Positions 11,546 to 21,399 of a stretch of DNA of 64,000 bases are shown piece by piece. How positions within the stretch are numbered: the stretch's first letter is position 1; each line of letters starts with the position of its first letter. This DNA comes from Symbiodinium natans (taxonomy: Eukaryota > Sar > Dinophyceae > Suessiales > Symbiodiniaceae): contig CAJNDS010001112.1 in the NCBI GenBank assembly GCA_905221605.1, positions 3,063,050 to 3,127,049 on the forward strand, in the 5' to 3' direction. Below the pieces are notes generated by a model. The model was not told the DNA's origin. It made no database searches and saw nothing but the letters and a program-made list of their open reading frames with translations. The position numbers and the translations under genes were made by a program.

Positions 11546-11935
11546 ATGAGCACGTCTTTCTCGGGGCCAGTCTTTGGCAGTTTCGCTGGGATGCTCTCTG
11601 AAATTTGGGGCGTAGGAAGCCTGCCACCTCCTAGCAGCCCCACGCAGCCTGTTCAGACCTCAGCAGCGTTCGACCACGAATTCCCTCTGACGGTTTGTTC
11701 CTCACCACTCTGTGTCACCTGTGAAGGCTTTGGCTCCAATTCTCTCGAAGCTTCCAACTTTGGGCTTGCTGCTCAGACAACTGGTGAAGCCCACAGCAAG
11801 TTGCTAAATCTGATGTCCTGCCAAATGGCAGGAGATGAGGATTTGAGGCAAGGCACACCTGCTTCATTCTTGTCGGCCGAGATGCATGCAAGACTCTACT
11901 ATCCACTCAAGGCAATTGCAGCAGCATGCCGGTGA
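11546..11935 (+). CDS. Hypothetical protein or exon, low complexity
   Basis: A 129-codon ATG frame is rich in Ser, Pro, Phe and Gly in its first half (SFSGPVFGSFAGML) and more helical in the second (ARLYYPLKAIAAACR). It has no recognisable domain. The frame across 11905-12080 (ARAKRKLEQDRLVHSNAL) could be a following exon. It may be unrelated to the hydrolase-like frame upstream. Confidence 0.3.
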   Translation: MSTSFSGPVFGSFAGMLSEIWGVGSLPPPSSPTQPVQTSAAFDHEFPLTVCSSPLCVTCEGFGSNSLEASNFGLAAQTTGEAHSKLLNLMSCQMAGDEDLRQGTPASFLSAEMHARLYYPLKAIAAACR

Positions 11936-12312
11936 CTTGCTGACCGCGCGAGCCAAGCGCAAGCTTGAGCAGGACAGACTTGTTCATTCGAATGCATTGG
12001 ATGCCTATCCTCCGTGTGCCACAGGCCGGCTATACTGCGTGAGGGCCAACGAGATCTGGCAGATCCGCAGAAAAACGTGACATACGATGATACACAGATG
12101 CGCCCAGCCCTGTCCAGCAAACATGCAAGCGAGGCCAACAGTTTAAATTATGGGTAGTAGGAATGGATTGCGTGCAATTGGGTGCGTTGCGACCCGGCTA
12201 CCAGAAAACCAGAGACGCATGAGAAGCTCTTTGCCCAGATTGTCACATCCCCCAACCTGACATAGCTGACGAGGTTAAACACAGCGCGAGTCGTGGCCGC
12301 TGGCCGGCCAGA

Positions 12313-12939
12313 TTGTCACAAGTGGTATCTTCAAGGTTTAAACACACCACAAGTTCACCGCAGTACTTCTGGGTAGAGCGGCGCTTGATGGCGGCGTTTC
12401 ATGACCCTCCTGGTTTTCCAGCTGGCCATGAGCCAGAGCTGGGACGGCCCGATGATTGTGCCTCTCACGATGCTTGGACATCTCATCAGGTGCGAGCTCT
12501 GCAGGCAGGAGACCTTCCGCAGATTCCGCTGGCCAGCCGACTGGAAAAGCATTGGGCTAACTTTGCACCCAAGCCAAGGCCTGCAAACATGAAGTGCAAA
12601 GGAGCCAGCCAGCAACATGGATCGGAAGAGACATCGCAGCTGCGAGGTTCTGAGGACTGGGTCCATCGGCTTCTTGCATCTTTTGCAGAAAGTCAGATCT
12701 GCCCACCTCCATGGAACCGGGCCCGCACTGACAGCGCTGCAGACGGCATTGTTTCCAGCGAAGAGGCAGGTGGAGACCCACTGCAGGCTGGGACCACTTG
12801 CGAGCAGACTGAGCAGCGCAGCAGCCGCCCGCTCGATGCAGAGGTCAATGTGCAGGACAGGGTTGCGCACCTTGAGGCTTCTGCTTCGGACAGGCTGTGG
12901 TGTCGAAGAAGTAACCCCTTATCATCTACTAAGTTGTAG
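12313..12939 (+). CDS. Hypothetical open frame, unknown
   Basis: The 208-codon frame has a hydrophilic, disordered composition rich in Ser, Glu, Gln and Ala. A frame of 171 codons exists on the opposite strand in the same place, so coding status is uncertain. It lies directly upstream of the EF-hand gene and could supply 5' exons to it. Confidence 0.3.
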   Translation: MSQVVSSRFKHTTSSPQYFWVERRLMAAFHDPPGFPAGHEPELGRPDDCASHDAWTSHQVRALQAGDLPQIPLASRLEKHWANFAPKPRPANMKCKGASQQHGSEETSQLRGSEDWVHRLLASFAESQICPPPWNRARTDSAADGIVSSEEAGGDPLQAGTTCEQTEQRSSRPLDAEVNVQDRVAHLEASASDRLWCRRSNPLSSTKL

Positions 12940-13159
12940 GCTTGAATGTCAAACCCTCTGCTTGACGTTCAGATCTGGTGTTCGCGATGTTAACTTGTCT
13001 TTAGGCCGATCCAGCATGATGCCATGTGCACCAGCGACCCGGAAAGTTCCATGATGCAGCACGGAACGCCGCATGGTCTCCTAGGTGTCATTTTGGCAAT
13101 GCCAAGGCACTCAACAGCCTTGTTGAGAGGCCACGGTTGAGCGAACCCCTTGGTAGGAC

Positions 13160-15602
13160 GAGTTGAAGACTCATGCTGATGGTGATGGTTCTTTGTCGTT
13201 CGAGAAGATGCAGGCTGGAAGTGATTGTTTAACTCTGCAACTCTGGAAGGCAACGGCGCGTGTTGCGCGCTTCTTTCGTTTGCCCTCGAATCCTAGATCC
13301 TTGTGGCTTGCTGTGCTTCCTTGCGAGTCATCCCAAGTTCCGATTTAGGTTTCCAGGTTAAAGCATGTGGGTGTGAGGGGTCGACATGGTTTGCAAGGCT
13401 TACCTGTACGCGGTTTTCCTCTCACACGTAGCTTAGCAAGAATCCTCCTGAAGCAGCTGGAACCCATGCAGCTTTCACCACTTTCCAATAGTGTCCAGAG
13501 GCCATTGCAATGGAGCAGGCTGACTGTGACAAGTCGGATGCCGACGATGAAGTGGTTGCTTTGTCGGTCAGAGCCTTCGAATGTGCTGTACAGAGGGACC
13601 TTGGAAATGCGTTGTGCATGCGGTGTCACAGGATGCGCTGCAGGAATCGAAGGCCGAGGCTCGACATGCACAGACGGAGCGTTCGGCTGCAGTGACCTAT
13701 GGGGACCTATGGATATCTATCGTGAGTTGCGTGGTCAGAGGACATGATCAAGAGCTACGATGATGGCGATGGTGTCCTCTCAAGGGACGAGTTAAAGAAA
13801 TTGCAGGTGGCCGGCTGAGTGAGCTGTGAATCCATGGGTTGATAGACATGTGTTGATTGGTGTTTTGTGCTTGAGGCACAAAATTCCAAATTGGCAGAGG
13901 CCTTCGTGACGTCGACGTTCCCCGCTAGCAAGGCAATGCTGGTGCAAGTTCCGCCCGGATGCAGGTCGACTTTGAAAAGCTGGACACGGACGGAGACGGT
14001 GTTGTCTCCAAAGACGAGCTGGCCGCTGCGCTGGACAGCAGTTGCAGAAGAGTCGCGGAACTTCGCACGACAACCATTGGTATCATGACCACCCCGTGTT
14101 TTGGACGCGTGCCCGAAGGGGCTAGAGGCTTGTGAACCATGCATCACTCATGCATCCATCAAAAAAGATAGCATCTTTGCCAAAAGGGTTCTGCTGTACT
14201 TGCTGTACTTGTCGGCAGGACTGGGACACAATGCAGGAATCGAAGGCCGAGGCTCGACATGCACAGACGGAGCGTTCGGCTGCAGTGACCTATGGGGACC
14301 TATGGATATCTATCGTGAGTTGCGTGGTCAGAGGACATGATCAAGAGCTACGATGATGGCGATGGTGTCCTCTCAAGGGACGAGTTAAAGAAATTGCAGG
14401 TGGCCGGCTGAGTGAGCTGTGAGTCCATGGGTTGATAGACATGTTGGTGTTTGTGCTTGAGGCACAAAATTCAAAATTGGCAGAGGCCTTCGTGACGTCG
14501 ACGTTCCCCGCCAGCAAGGCACTGCTGGTGCAAGTTCCGCCCGGATGCAGGTCGACTTTGAAAAGCTGGACACGGACGGAGACGGTGTTGTCTCCAAAGA
14601 CGAGCTGGCCGCTGCGCTGGACAGCAGTTGCAGAAGAGTCGCGGAAAGCATCTTTGCCAAAAGGGTTCTGCTGTACTTGCTGTACTTGTCGGCAGGACTG
14701 GGACACAATGCAGGAATCGAAGGCCGAGGCTCGACATGCACAGACGGAGCGTTCGGCTGCAGTGACCTATGGGGACCTATGGATATCTATCGTGAGTTGC
14801 GTGGTCAGAGGACATGATCAAGAGCTACGATGATGGCGATGGTGTCCTCTCAAGGGACGAGTTAAAGAAATTGCAGGTGGCCGGCTGAGTGAGCTGTGAG
14901 TCCATGGGTTGATAGACATGTGTTGATTGGTGTTTGTGCTTGAGGCACAAAATTCAAAATTGGCAGAGGCCTTCGTGACGTCGACGTTCCCCACCAGCAA
15001 GGCACTGCTGGTGCAAGTTCCGCCCGGATGCAGGTCGACTTTGAAAAGCTGGACACGGACGGAGACGGTGTTGTCTCCAAAGACGAGCTGGCCGCTGCGC
15101 TGGACAGCAGTTGCAGAAGAGTCGCGGAAAGCATCTTTGCCAAAAGGGTTCTGCTGTACTTGCTGTACTTGTCGGCAGGACTGGGACACAATGCAGGAAT
15201 CGAAGGCCGAGGCTCGACATGCACAGACGGAGCGTTCGGCTGCAGTGACCTATGGATATCTATCGTGAGTTGCGTGGTCAGAGGACATGATCAAGAGCTA
15301 CGATGATGGCGATGGTGTCCTCTCAAGGGACGAGTTAAAGAAATTGCAGGTGGCCGGCTGAGTGAGCTGTGAGTCCATGGGTTGATAGACATGTGTTGAT
15401 TGGTGTTTGTGCTTGAGGCACAAAATTCCAAATTGGCAGAGGCCTTCGTGACGTCGACGTTCCCCGCCAGCAAGGCAATGTTGGTGCAAGTTCCGCCCGG
15501 ATGCAGGTCGACTTTGAAAAGCTGGACACGGACGGAGACGGTGTTGTCTCCAAAGACGAGCTGGCCGCTGCGCTGGACAGCAGTTGCAGAAGAGTCGCGG
15601 AA
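13160..15602 (+). CDS. EF-hand calcium-binding protein gene with amplified exon pair
   Basis: EF-hand proteins bind Ca2+ through a 12-residue loop between two helices. An upstream exon (about 13160-13213) reads ELKTHADGDGSLSFEKMQ and ends at an AG|GC donor; its loop has H and K at positions 1 and 12, which are non-canonical. Downstream, four near-identical units each carry two exons. Exon A (13739-13806, 14332-14399, 14809-14876, 15282-15349) reads SYDDGDGVLSRDELKKLQ; loop position 1 is Tyr instead of Asp. Exon B (from 13965, 14551, 15034 and 15507) reads VDFEKLDTDGDGVVSKDEL, a fully canonical loop. A ends at CAG|GT and B begins after GATGCAG, both phase 0, so A-B splicing joins LKKLQ to VDFEKL. 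The B-to-next-A junction is unresolved; a small exon reading ESKAEARHAQTERSAA may lie between. The start and end of the gene are not identified. Confidence 0.75.
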
Positions 15603-15666
15603 AGCATCTTTGCCAAAAGGGTTCTGCTGTACTTGCTGTACTTGTTGACAGGACTGGGACACAATG
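13641..15666. repeat. Tandem array of four ~480-bp units containing EF-hand exon pairs
   Basis: Taking CAGGAATCGAAGG as the phase marker, units start at 13641, 14234, 14711 and 15194, and a diverged fifth start lies at 15667. Unit lengths are 593, 477, 483 and 473 bp. Unit 1 is longer because it keeps about 109 bp (14061-14169) missing from units 2-4. Unit 2 lacks 6 bp near 14442, and unit 4 lacks a 10-bp GGGGACCTAT-type duplication near 15252. Otherwise the copies look nearly identical in exons and introns. Confidence 0.95.
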
Positions 15667-15709
15667 CAGGAGCCGAAGGAAGAGGCCTGATGAGGCTTTG
15701 TATGTGTTA

Positions 15710-16146
15710 GCATGCAGGCCACGTCGTTGCTAGTGGTTCCACGTCGTCCTGTGGAGTCCGCGAGCGTTTCTTTCGAGCTTCCTTGCAGGGGGGTTTTAAG
15801 GCGGAGGCGGGCGCGGTCTTGGGCACGGCTGCACCGGATGGTGCACATTGAATGGGGGTTGGCTGGAGGCAAAAGGCATCTTACGCACCCTGGCGGGTCG
15901 CGCAGGAGAGTTTCTAGCAAGTCTGAGCCGGAAGCATCCCTGAGAACCAGGGCAGCGCTAGCATTGGCAGTGGCGTACGAGTACGCTGGCATCAGTTTTC
16001 CTAACATCTTAAGGCAACGCCCATGCTCGTCCCGGAACACGCAGTGTAGAGCACAGGACAAAACTAGGAGAGCAAGACGGTCTGCGTGTCATGCTTGCTC
16101 GATGTGTGTGTTGTGCTTGTGCTCAAGACAGCCCCCTTGAAGCACC
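15710..16146. other. Intergenic stretch between EF-hand array and lipase
   Basis: No domain was recognised. A 142-codon frame at 15712-16140 is rich in Arg and Ser and has no motif. Confidence 0.4.
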
Positions 16147-17354
16147 ATGGTCCTGTTACGGACGGCTGTTGGCTTTTGCCCAATTGTCGGCCCTGCAACC
16201 GATGCTCTGGATGCTGCATCCGCTGGCGACAAGACAGGGGCTGCCATTGCCGTAGCCAGGCTGCCGGTGGGCTGTTATCCCAGTTTTTGCAAATTTTCAA
16301 AGCGCCCCCCAAAATCCCGCACCCGACAACCCGGGCAGTTCAAGCCAAGTTCATCTTATAAGAGTCTGACCCGGACAGGCTGCTGGTGGATGTTGGCAGC
16401 AGTGGCATGTCGAGTTCGGTCAGCCCGGTCATGGCCTGTGCAAGACCCGGCCGCGCCGCTCAGCATCTGGTCAAGGTGTTGAAGCACACTCTGAAACAGA
16501 AGGCCAAGAACCGTGTCCGGGAGGCAGCTGTCAAACTCAGCCTCACAGCCATCGCGGCATCCGCAGAGGCAAAAGCCGGCAGACTCTGTGCAAGGCTGAC
16601 AAGAAAGCTTCCAGTGGCTGCAAATGGTTGGCCACAGCACGCGGAGCACTTCTTCGATGCGGCGAGTGCAGACGCGCAAGCGCATGCGCGACTCGCGAAG
16701 CAGGTTTACAGGAATCCTTCTGATCGCCGGGGAGTACTTTTGTATGGGATGGTTCTCAGCGATGGGCAGACTGACGAGGGTGAGTTTTGGTACGCGTATG
16801 TTGGGGGTGATTCTCGGCAAGGGTTCTGGTACTGCCCTGCGAATGGTGGCCACCTGGTCATAGCAGAGCGAGGGACTTGTATTTCAGATGTGCAAGACCT
16901 TGGCAGAGATGCGTGCATAGCAATCGGGAAGAGCTTCGAGGCGCTGCACAGTCGAGCAGCAGAAGCCCACGCAGCGCTGCTCCATCAGCTTCATTGCCAT
17001 GCGGCCCGACGTGTCACGGCAACGGGCCACTCTCTTGGTGGCGCAGTTGTGGCCAGGCTTGCGAGGCTTATGGGCTCTTCGAACCCTGGGCATCTCCATG
17101 GCGTCCATGTTTTCAATCCTGGTGGTCTGCCAGATTTGCATCGCTACATGTCCCTGCACTCGGTCTTCGGATCTGTGCCGGGTCTGCAGGTGCATCGGAT
17201 TGCTGGTGATGCCATCTCGCTGGGCTTCTTGCCTTTCGATCAAAGGACATACAGCAAGAAACGAGGCCTGGAGGATGTGGACCCGCACAAGCTCCTGCAC
17301 TTCCTGCCTGAAGAGTTACCCCGCCCACCCGGGCCATGCACGACCCTTTGCTAA
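16147..17354 (+). CDS. Class-3 (fungal-type) lipase domain protein
   Basis: Predicted to hydrolyse acylglycerol or phospholipid esters. Exon 1 (16147-16259) starts at ATG with a mildly hydrophobic N-terminus (MVLLRTAVGFCPIVGPAT). A 119-nt GC-AG intron (16260-16378) follows, and exon 2 runs to the TAA at 17354; the split codon restores Arg and gives 362 residues. Residues about 195-345 form the Lipase_3 core: VIAERGT (the oxyanion-side x-x-F/E-R-G-T block), TATGHSLGGAVVARLA with nucleophile Ser256, AGDAISLGFLP with probable catalytic Asp315, and DPHKLLHFL with probable catalytic His341. A long helical segment rich in Lys and Ala precedes the core. Without exon 1, exon 2 would start at ATG 16407. 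No clear signal peptide cleavage site or transmembrane anchor is evident. Confidence 0.88.
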
Positions 17355-17710
17355 TTCATCTTTGGATGCTTTCGAGATCTTGCGTCGAAACCAAACATTC
17401 CGAATTGATCGCATTTTGATTCTGCACGGCATAAACTGGCATTGTAACACGCCGTGACTATGCACATTTTGCACCGAGTTCGCATTCACTGATGTCCGGA
17501 CAGGACGCTTTCCAAACGACCGTCGCCTTGCAGAGTGCAGTGGTTCTCAGCCAGCAGTCTCGTGCATTCCTTAGTCTGCTACAACTTGTAGCAGTAGCAG
17601 GTTGCAGCAAGCACAGATGCCACGTGCCCGCCCCAAAGCACCGGACTGTTCGCGCAGGTGAGTTGTTTGAGAGCAGACGGACGGCAAGCGCGGGCCCTTG
17701 AGCAGCTGCG

Positions 17711-18437
17711 ATGCCACCAAATCACCGCACATCACGCCGCATGGGTCTTGCCGTGCCAATAAGGTCAGCGAAAGGAAAAGCGCAAGGCAAAGAGGCTGCC
17801 AGTGTGCTGTCAACTGAAAGCCCGTCTGTGAGTTTATTCGACCCAGGAAAGAAGCCGAAGCCCAAGACATGTTTTGGGCTTTCCGGGGCATGGGAGGTAA
17901 GATTACTCTTTGTGTTAGTCGCCGTGATTCTTTGAGGCATCGCTTGCAGAGCAGACCCGACAACCGACTGCAACTGCCTTGGGCGATGGAGAGGATCGGA
18001 TGGGAGCTTCATCTGAAGACCAACACTCGCAGAAGGAGGCAGATCGCAACATCGCGGCAGACGACGCACACGGAGAAGTTCACACAACTGCAGATGCACA
18101 GCTTGAAGCAAGCTTTAAGGCAAGGAGCAGCAGCGTCCAAGAAGCGGCACCAAGTCCAGAAGCTGTGCTTGGGGACCCGCTGAAGCCTGGCATTGTCAAG
18201 GAAGCCCGAGAATCTCACGGCGATGTGCCGGTGCAAAATGATCAGAATGGAGGCACAGATCCTGCGGAGACGCCTCAGGCGGCTAATGGTTGCGAGCCGA
18301 ACAGGACGTCAAAGGCGGGTCCAGCGGGTCCTAGCAGACTAAGTTATATACAGAAACATGCAGGGCCGCCACTGTCCTGCCAGGGCAAACGCCGGTCCCA
18401 AGGCCCTCTCCTGAGAATGTTGGATTGTGAAGCTTGA
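17711..18437 (+). CDS. Two-exon disordered hypothetical protein
   Basis: Exon 1 (17711-17896) starts at ATG and ends at a textbook GAG|GTAAGA donor. The intron is 58 nt, and exon 2 (17955-18437) begins after GCAGAGCAG; both junctions are phase 0 and give about 222 residues. Exon 1 is basic (SAKGKAQGKEA and PGKKPKPKTC). Exon 2 is acidic and low in hydrophobics (GDGEDRMGASSEDQHSQKEA), so the product is probably disordered. I recognise no domain. An alternative acceptor 5 nt upstream puts exon 2 in another frame that ends at 18183. Confidence 0.5.
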
Positions 18438-18439
18438 GT

Positions 18440-20000
18440 GATTCAGCCACCTTTTGTGATTCCGCGACCGCTGCCTTCCTGAGCAGGAGCAAAGGACCCG
18501 GAAGACTTGAACAGTCCTAATCTTCCCTTCGAGACCTTCTGATTCGCGTGCTGGAGTCGTCTCAAAGAACAGGGAGTACGCCGCGAACCTGCTACATCAG
18601 GATATCTTGCGCTTCAGCTGAGCTGTGACAGCGAAAGCTCTTCAGTGAAAGCCCTTCACGTTCTGTTGCGCAATCTTGGTTGAGGAGCTTCCAACGAGGG
18701 TGTTTCGATGGCTGAAACGATGGACCGATGTTCAGGCATGCTGGTTGCATGGGCTTTCAGGCTTCTTCTCTTTGCTTTAGCCGGTGCACCTGTGCAGTCA
18801 GGAGATGGATGAAGAACTGCATCGTGCTGGCGTCTTGTTCTCGCCGAAGCACGCTGCGAGGCTGCCATGGATCATGAAAGCCCTGCTTGCCTATGTGCGG
18901 TATGCTTTCCCTTTGTACTGTAGTAGAGGCGTGGATGCGCACACACGCGATGGACCTTAAGCACATGCATGTTGTGGCAAGCTGTGGCTCGAGACTGCTC
19001 GAACCATGATGTGCAAGCGCGGCTGCCCATAAGCCTTCGCACAATGGCTGGCGAGATCTATGAAGTTAGAGGCGAGGCTTGATCGCTGGATGGCGTTTGA
19101 TTGTTGAGTGCTGCAATGCGAGGACTTCTGAAATTTGGGCGCGGCGGTCCATCTTGTCCTTCACACTTGAAGGGGAAGCTCGTTCGCTTAGAATGCCTAG
19201 AAGGCAGGAGGAGCGCACCGTGAGTTTTTGGAAAGAGTCGCTGTTCGAGCAAATGCCAGAAATGGAGGCGAAGTATTCGAACTTCCGGCTGAAGCGGCCT
19301 GTTTGGCCGGGCGTGTTCGAAGCCTCGTGCGACTTGACTGACCTTTGAGGTGTAGTCACTGTAGTCGATGTTCGGAACAGACGCAGCTAATGTTGGGTTG
19401 AGCAAAGTCTTTCGGGTTCATCCTGCTTAGGGGACGAAGAGTGTACTCTGTCACTTAGCCCGAACACCGGGGTGCGTGTCCTTAGTGGAGAGAGAGGAGG
19501 GAAGAGGAAAGAGAGGAAAGAGAGGAGACAGAGGGGGCAATGGGGGCAGCTCCGTGGCTTAAGGAGAACTCAGACCATGTGCATGAGTGGACAGAGTTGG
19601 GCGGGAAAGGGCTAGTCTCGGAAGCTCTGAACATGGTTTTTTGGGGGTGCCTTGGTTTGTAGCAGGTCGAGAACAGTCTGAAATAGGCAATGGTGTGTCT
19701 GTGGAGGAGGCGGGGTTGCTGAAAGCGGAGGGGGCTTTGAAGTGTGAGATAGGGAAAAGGAGGATTAACGACGAGAGAAGGCATTCTCATTTCGCTCGCC
19801 TGCGCTGCTCAGCCAGGCCAGACCAGCACAGGCCAAGCCAACTTTGCCAAGCCTGCTGCGGTTGAAGCAGATCCATGCAAAAAAACAAGCAGCCAAAAGA
19901 GCAAAGGAGCAACTATCGCAGCCAGCCGCAAAACCTCAGGAGGCAAGCGCCGAAGTCGACACCAAGCCAAATCTGACAGGATGTGTGCATCAATGAGTTG
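18440..20000. other. No recognisable gene
   Basis: Short frames without motifs occur; one at 19079-19348 (+) contains VSFWKESLFEQMPEMEAKYS and may be an exon. A purine-rich patch of GGGAAGAGGAAAGAGAGG type lies at 19490-19535. Confidence 0.35.
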
Positions 20001-20049
20001 AATATTTAATGGCTACCGCCAGTGCTGCCGACCCCAGACCCAAGACAGT

Positions 20050-21070
20050 CGCATTGGGGCGGAAGGCAGGGTGGAGCGCGGGCAGGCGGGGGGGGCGGGG
20101 GTGGGGGGGGTGGGGGGTGGGTGGGGGTGGAAAGGGGGGGCGGCGGTGGGGGGGTGACGGGGTAGAGGGTTGGTGTCGGATTAGGGAGTTGGGGGCGGAA
20201 GGCAGGGGTGGACTGGGGGGCATAGAGATGAAGAAGCGATGAGAGCGGTGAGAGCGGGGGGGCGGTCGGATGGTGCACGATGTGGGAGGGGGTTACTGAT
20301 GAGGGTGGGGAGGGTTGGTGGGAGGGTTCGGGAGTGGGAGTGGGAGAGGGTGGGGGCGGCTGGCGGAAAGGGGGGCCTGACTCATTTGACAGGGTTGGGG
20401 CGGAAGGCAGGGTGGAGCGCGGCGGGTGGACAGGGGAGGTGACGGTCGAGGGTTGGTGGAGTTGGGGGCGGAAGGCAGGGGAGTGATGAGAGCGGGGGTG
20501 GCGGGGTGAGGGGGGGGGGGTGGGGGGGGGGGTGGGGGGCGGGGGTGGGGGGGGGGTGGGGGGCGGGGGTGGGGGAGGGGTGGGGGGGGGGTGGGGGGTG
20601 GGGGTGGGGGGTGGGGGGGATTGTCAGGGGCGAGGGAAGGGATGGGGGGGTTGGGGGTGGGGGGGGGGCGGGGTGAGGGTGGTGAAAGCGGGGGCATGGA
20701 CTGGTTTCCTTTAAAACACTAGAGATGGTCAGGGGTGGAGTAGGGGGTAGGGGCGAGGCCTACAGGAGGGGGTGGGGGGGGGGGGGGGGGTGGGGGGGGT
20801 GGGGGGGGGGGCGGGTGGGGGGGGTGGGGGGGGGGGGGGGGTGGGGGTGGGGGGGGGGGGGGGGGGGTGGGGGGGGTGGGTGAGGGCAGGGTGTGGTTTC
20901 TTTAAAACACAGAGATTGGTCAGGGCGGAGGAGCGGGTAGGGGCGAAGGGTAGAGGAGGGGCGGTGGGGGGGGGGTGGAGGGGGGGGGGGGTGGGGGGGG
21001 GTGTGGGGGGGCGTGGGGGGGGGGGGGGTGGTCGGGCATGCACTGGACCCTTTAAACCACCTGAATGGAT
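20050..21070. repeat. Kilobase-scale G-rich low-complexity tract
   Basis: The + strand consists mainly of runs of G broken by single T, C or A, densest at about 20083-20165, 20508-20685, 20767-20882 and 20957-21032. Between the runs sit repeated non-G modules. GGGGCGGAAGGCAGGGTGG recurs near 20056 and 20398, with partial copies near 20190 and 20467. A module with CTTTAAAACAC followed by AGAGATGGTCAGG recurs near 20708 and 20901, with a shorter CTTTAAACCACC near 21050. The tract is therefore a decayed minisatellite rather than a simple homopolymer. Pro-rich and Gly-rich open frames across it are artefacts. Confidence 0.95.
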
Positions 21071-21399
21071 GGGGTGGGGGGGGTCAAAGGTCCAATTCAA
21101 GGCGTCATGGGTGAGGGCGATGGGTGGCGGGGTTTGGGCATGCACTGAAGCCAAACAATGCAAAAACACTCCAATTCAAGGTGTCATGAGCAGCATGCTG
21201 TGAGAGCGGGTGAGGGCGGTGAGGGCGGTGGGGGGTTCACTGACGCCGCCCTGCTACCGCTGGGGTCGGCGGATTAGATCAACCAACGCGGTTGCAAATA
21301 GAGGGGCTTGGGTGGGCGGGGCTGCAGACATCCTGCAGAAGAAGCTTTCCAGCGAACCTCGGAACTAGCGATGCTGGCGATGCTGTAAGAGTGTGACAG

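Noticed and set aside
14341-16061. Several - strand frames of 120-256 codons across the EF-hand array
   Set aside because: They are antisense shadows of the repeated EF-hand exons, and repeat identically because the array does.
20293-21203. Proline-rich and glycine-rich frames on opposite strands
   Set aside because: Both follow from the G-tract; no stop codons can arise in such sequence, so length is not evidence of coding.
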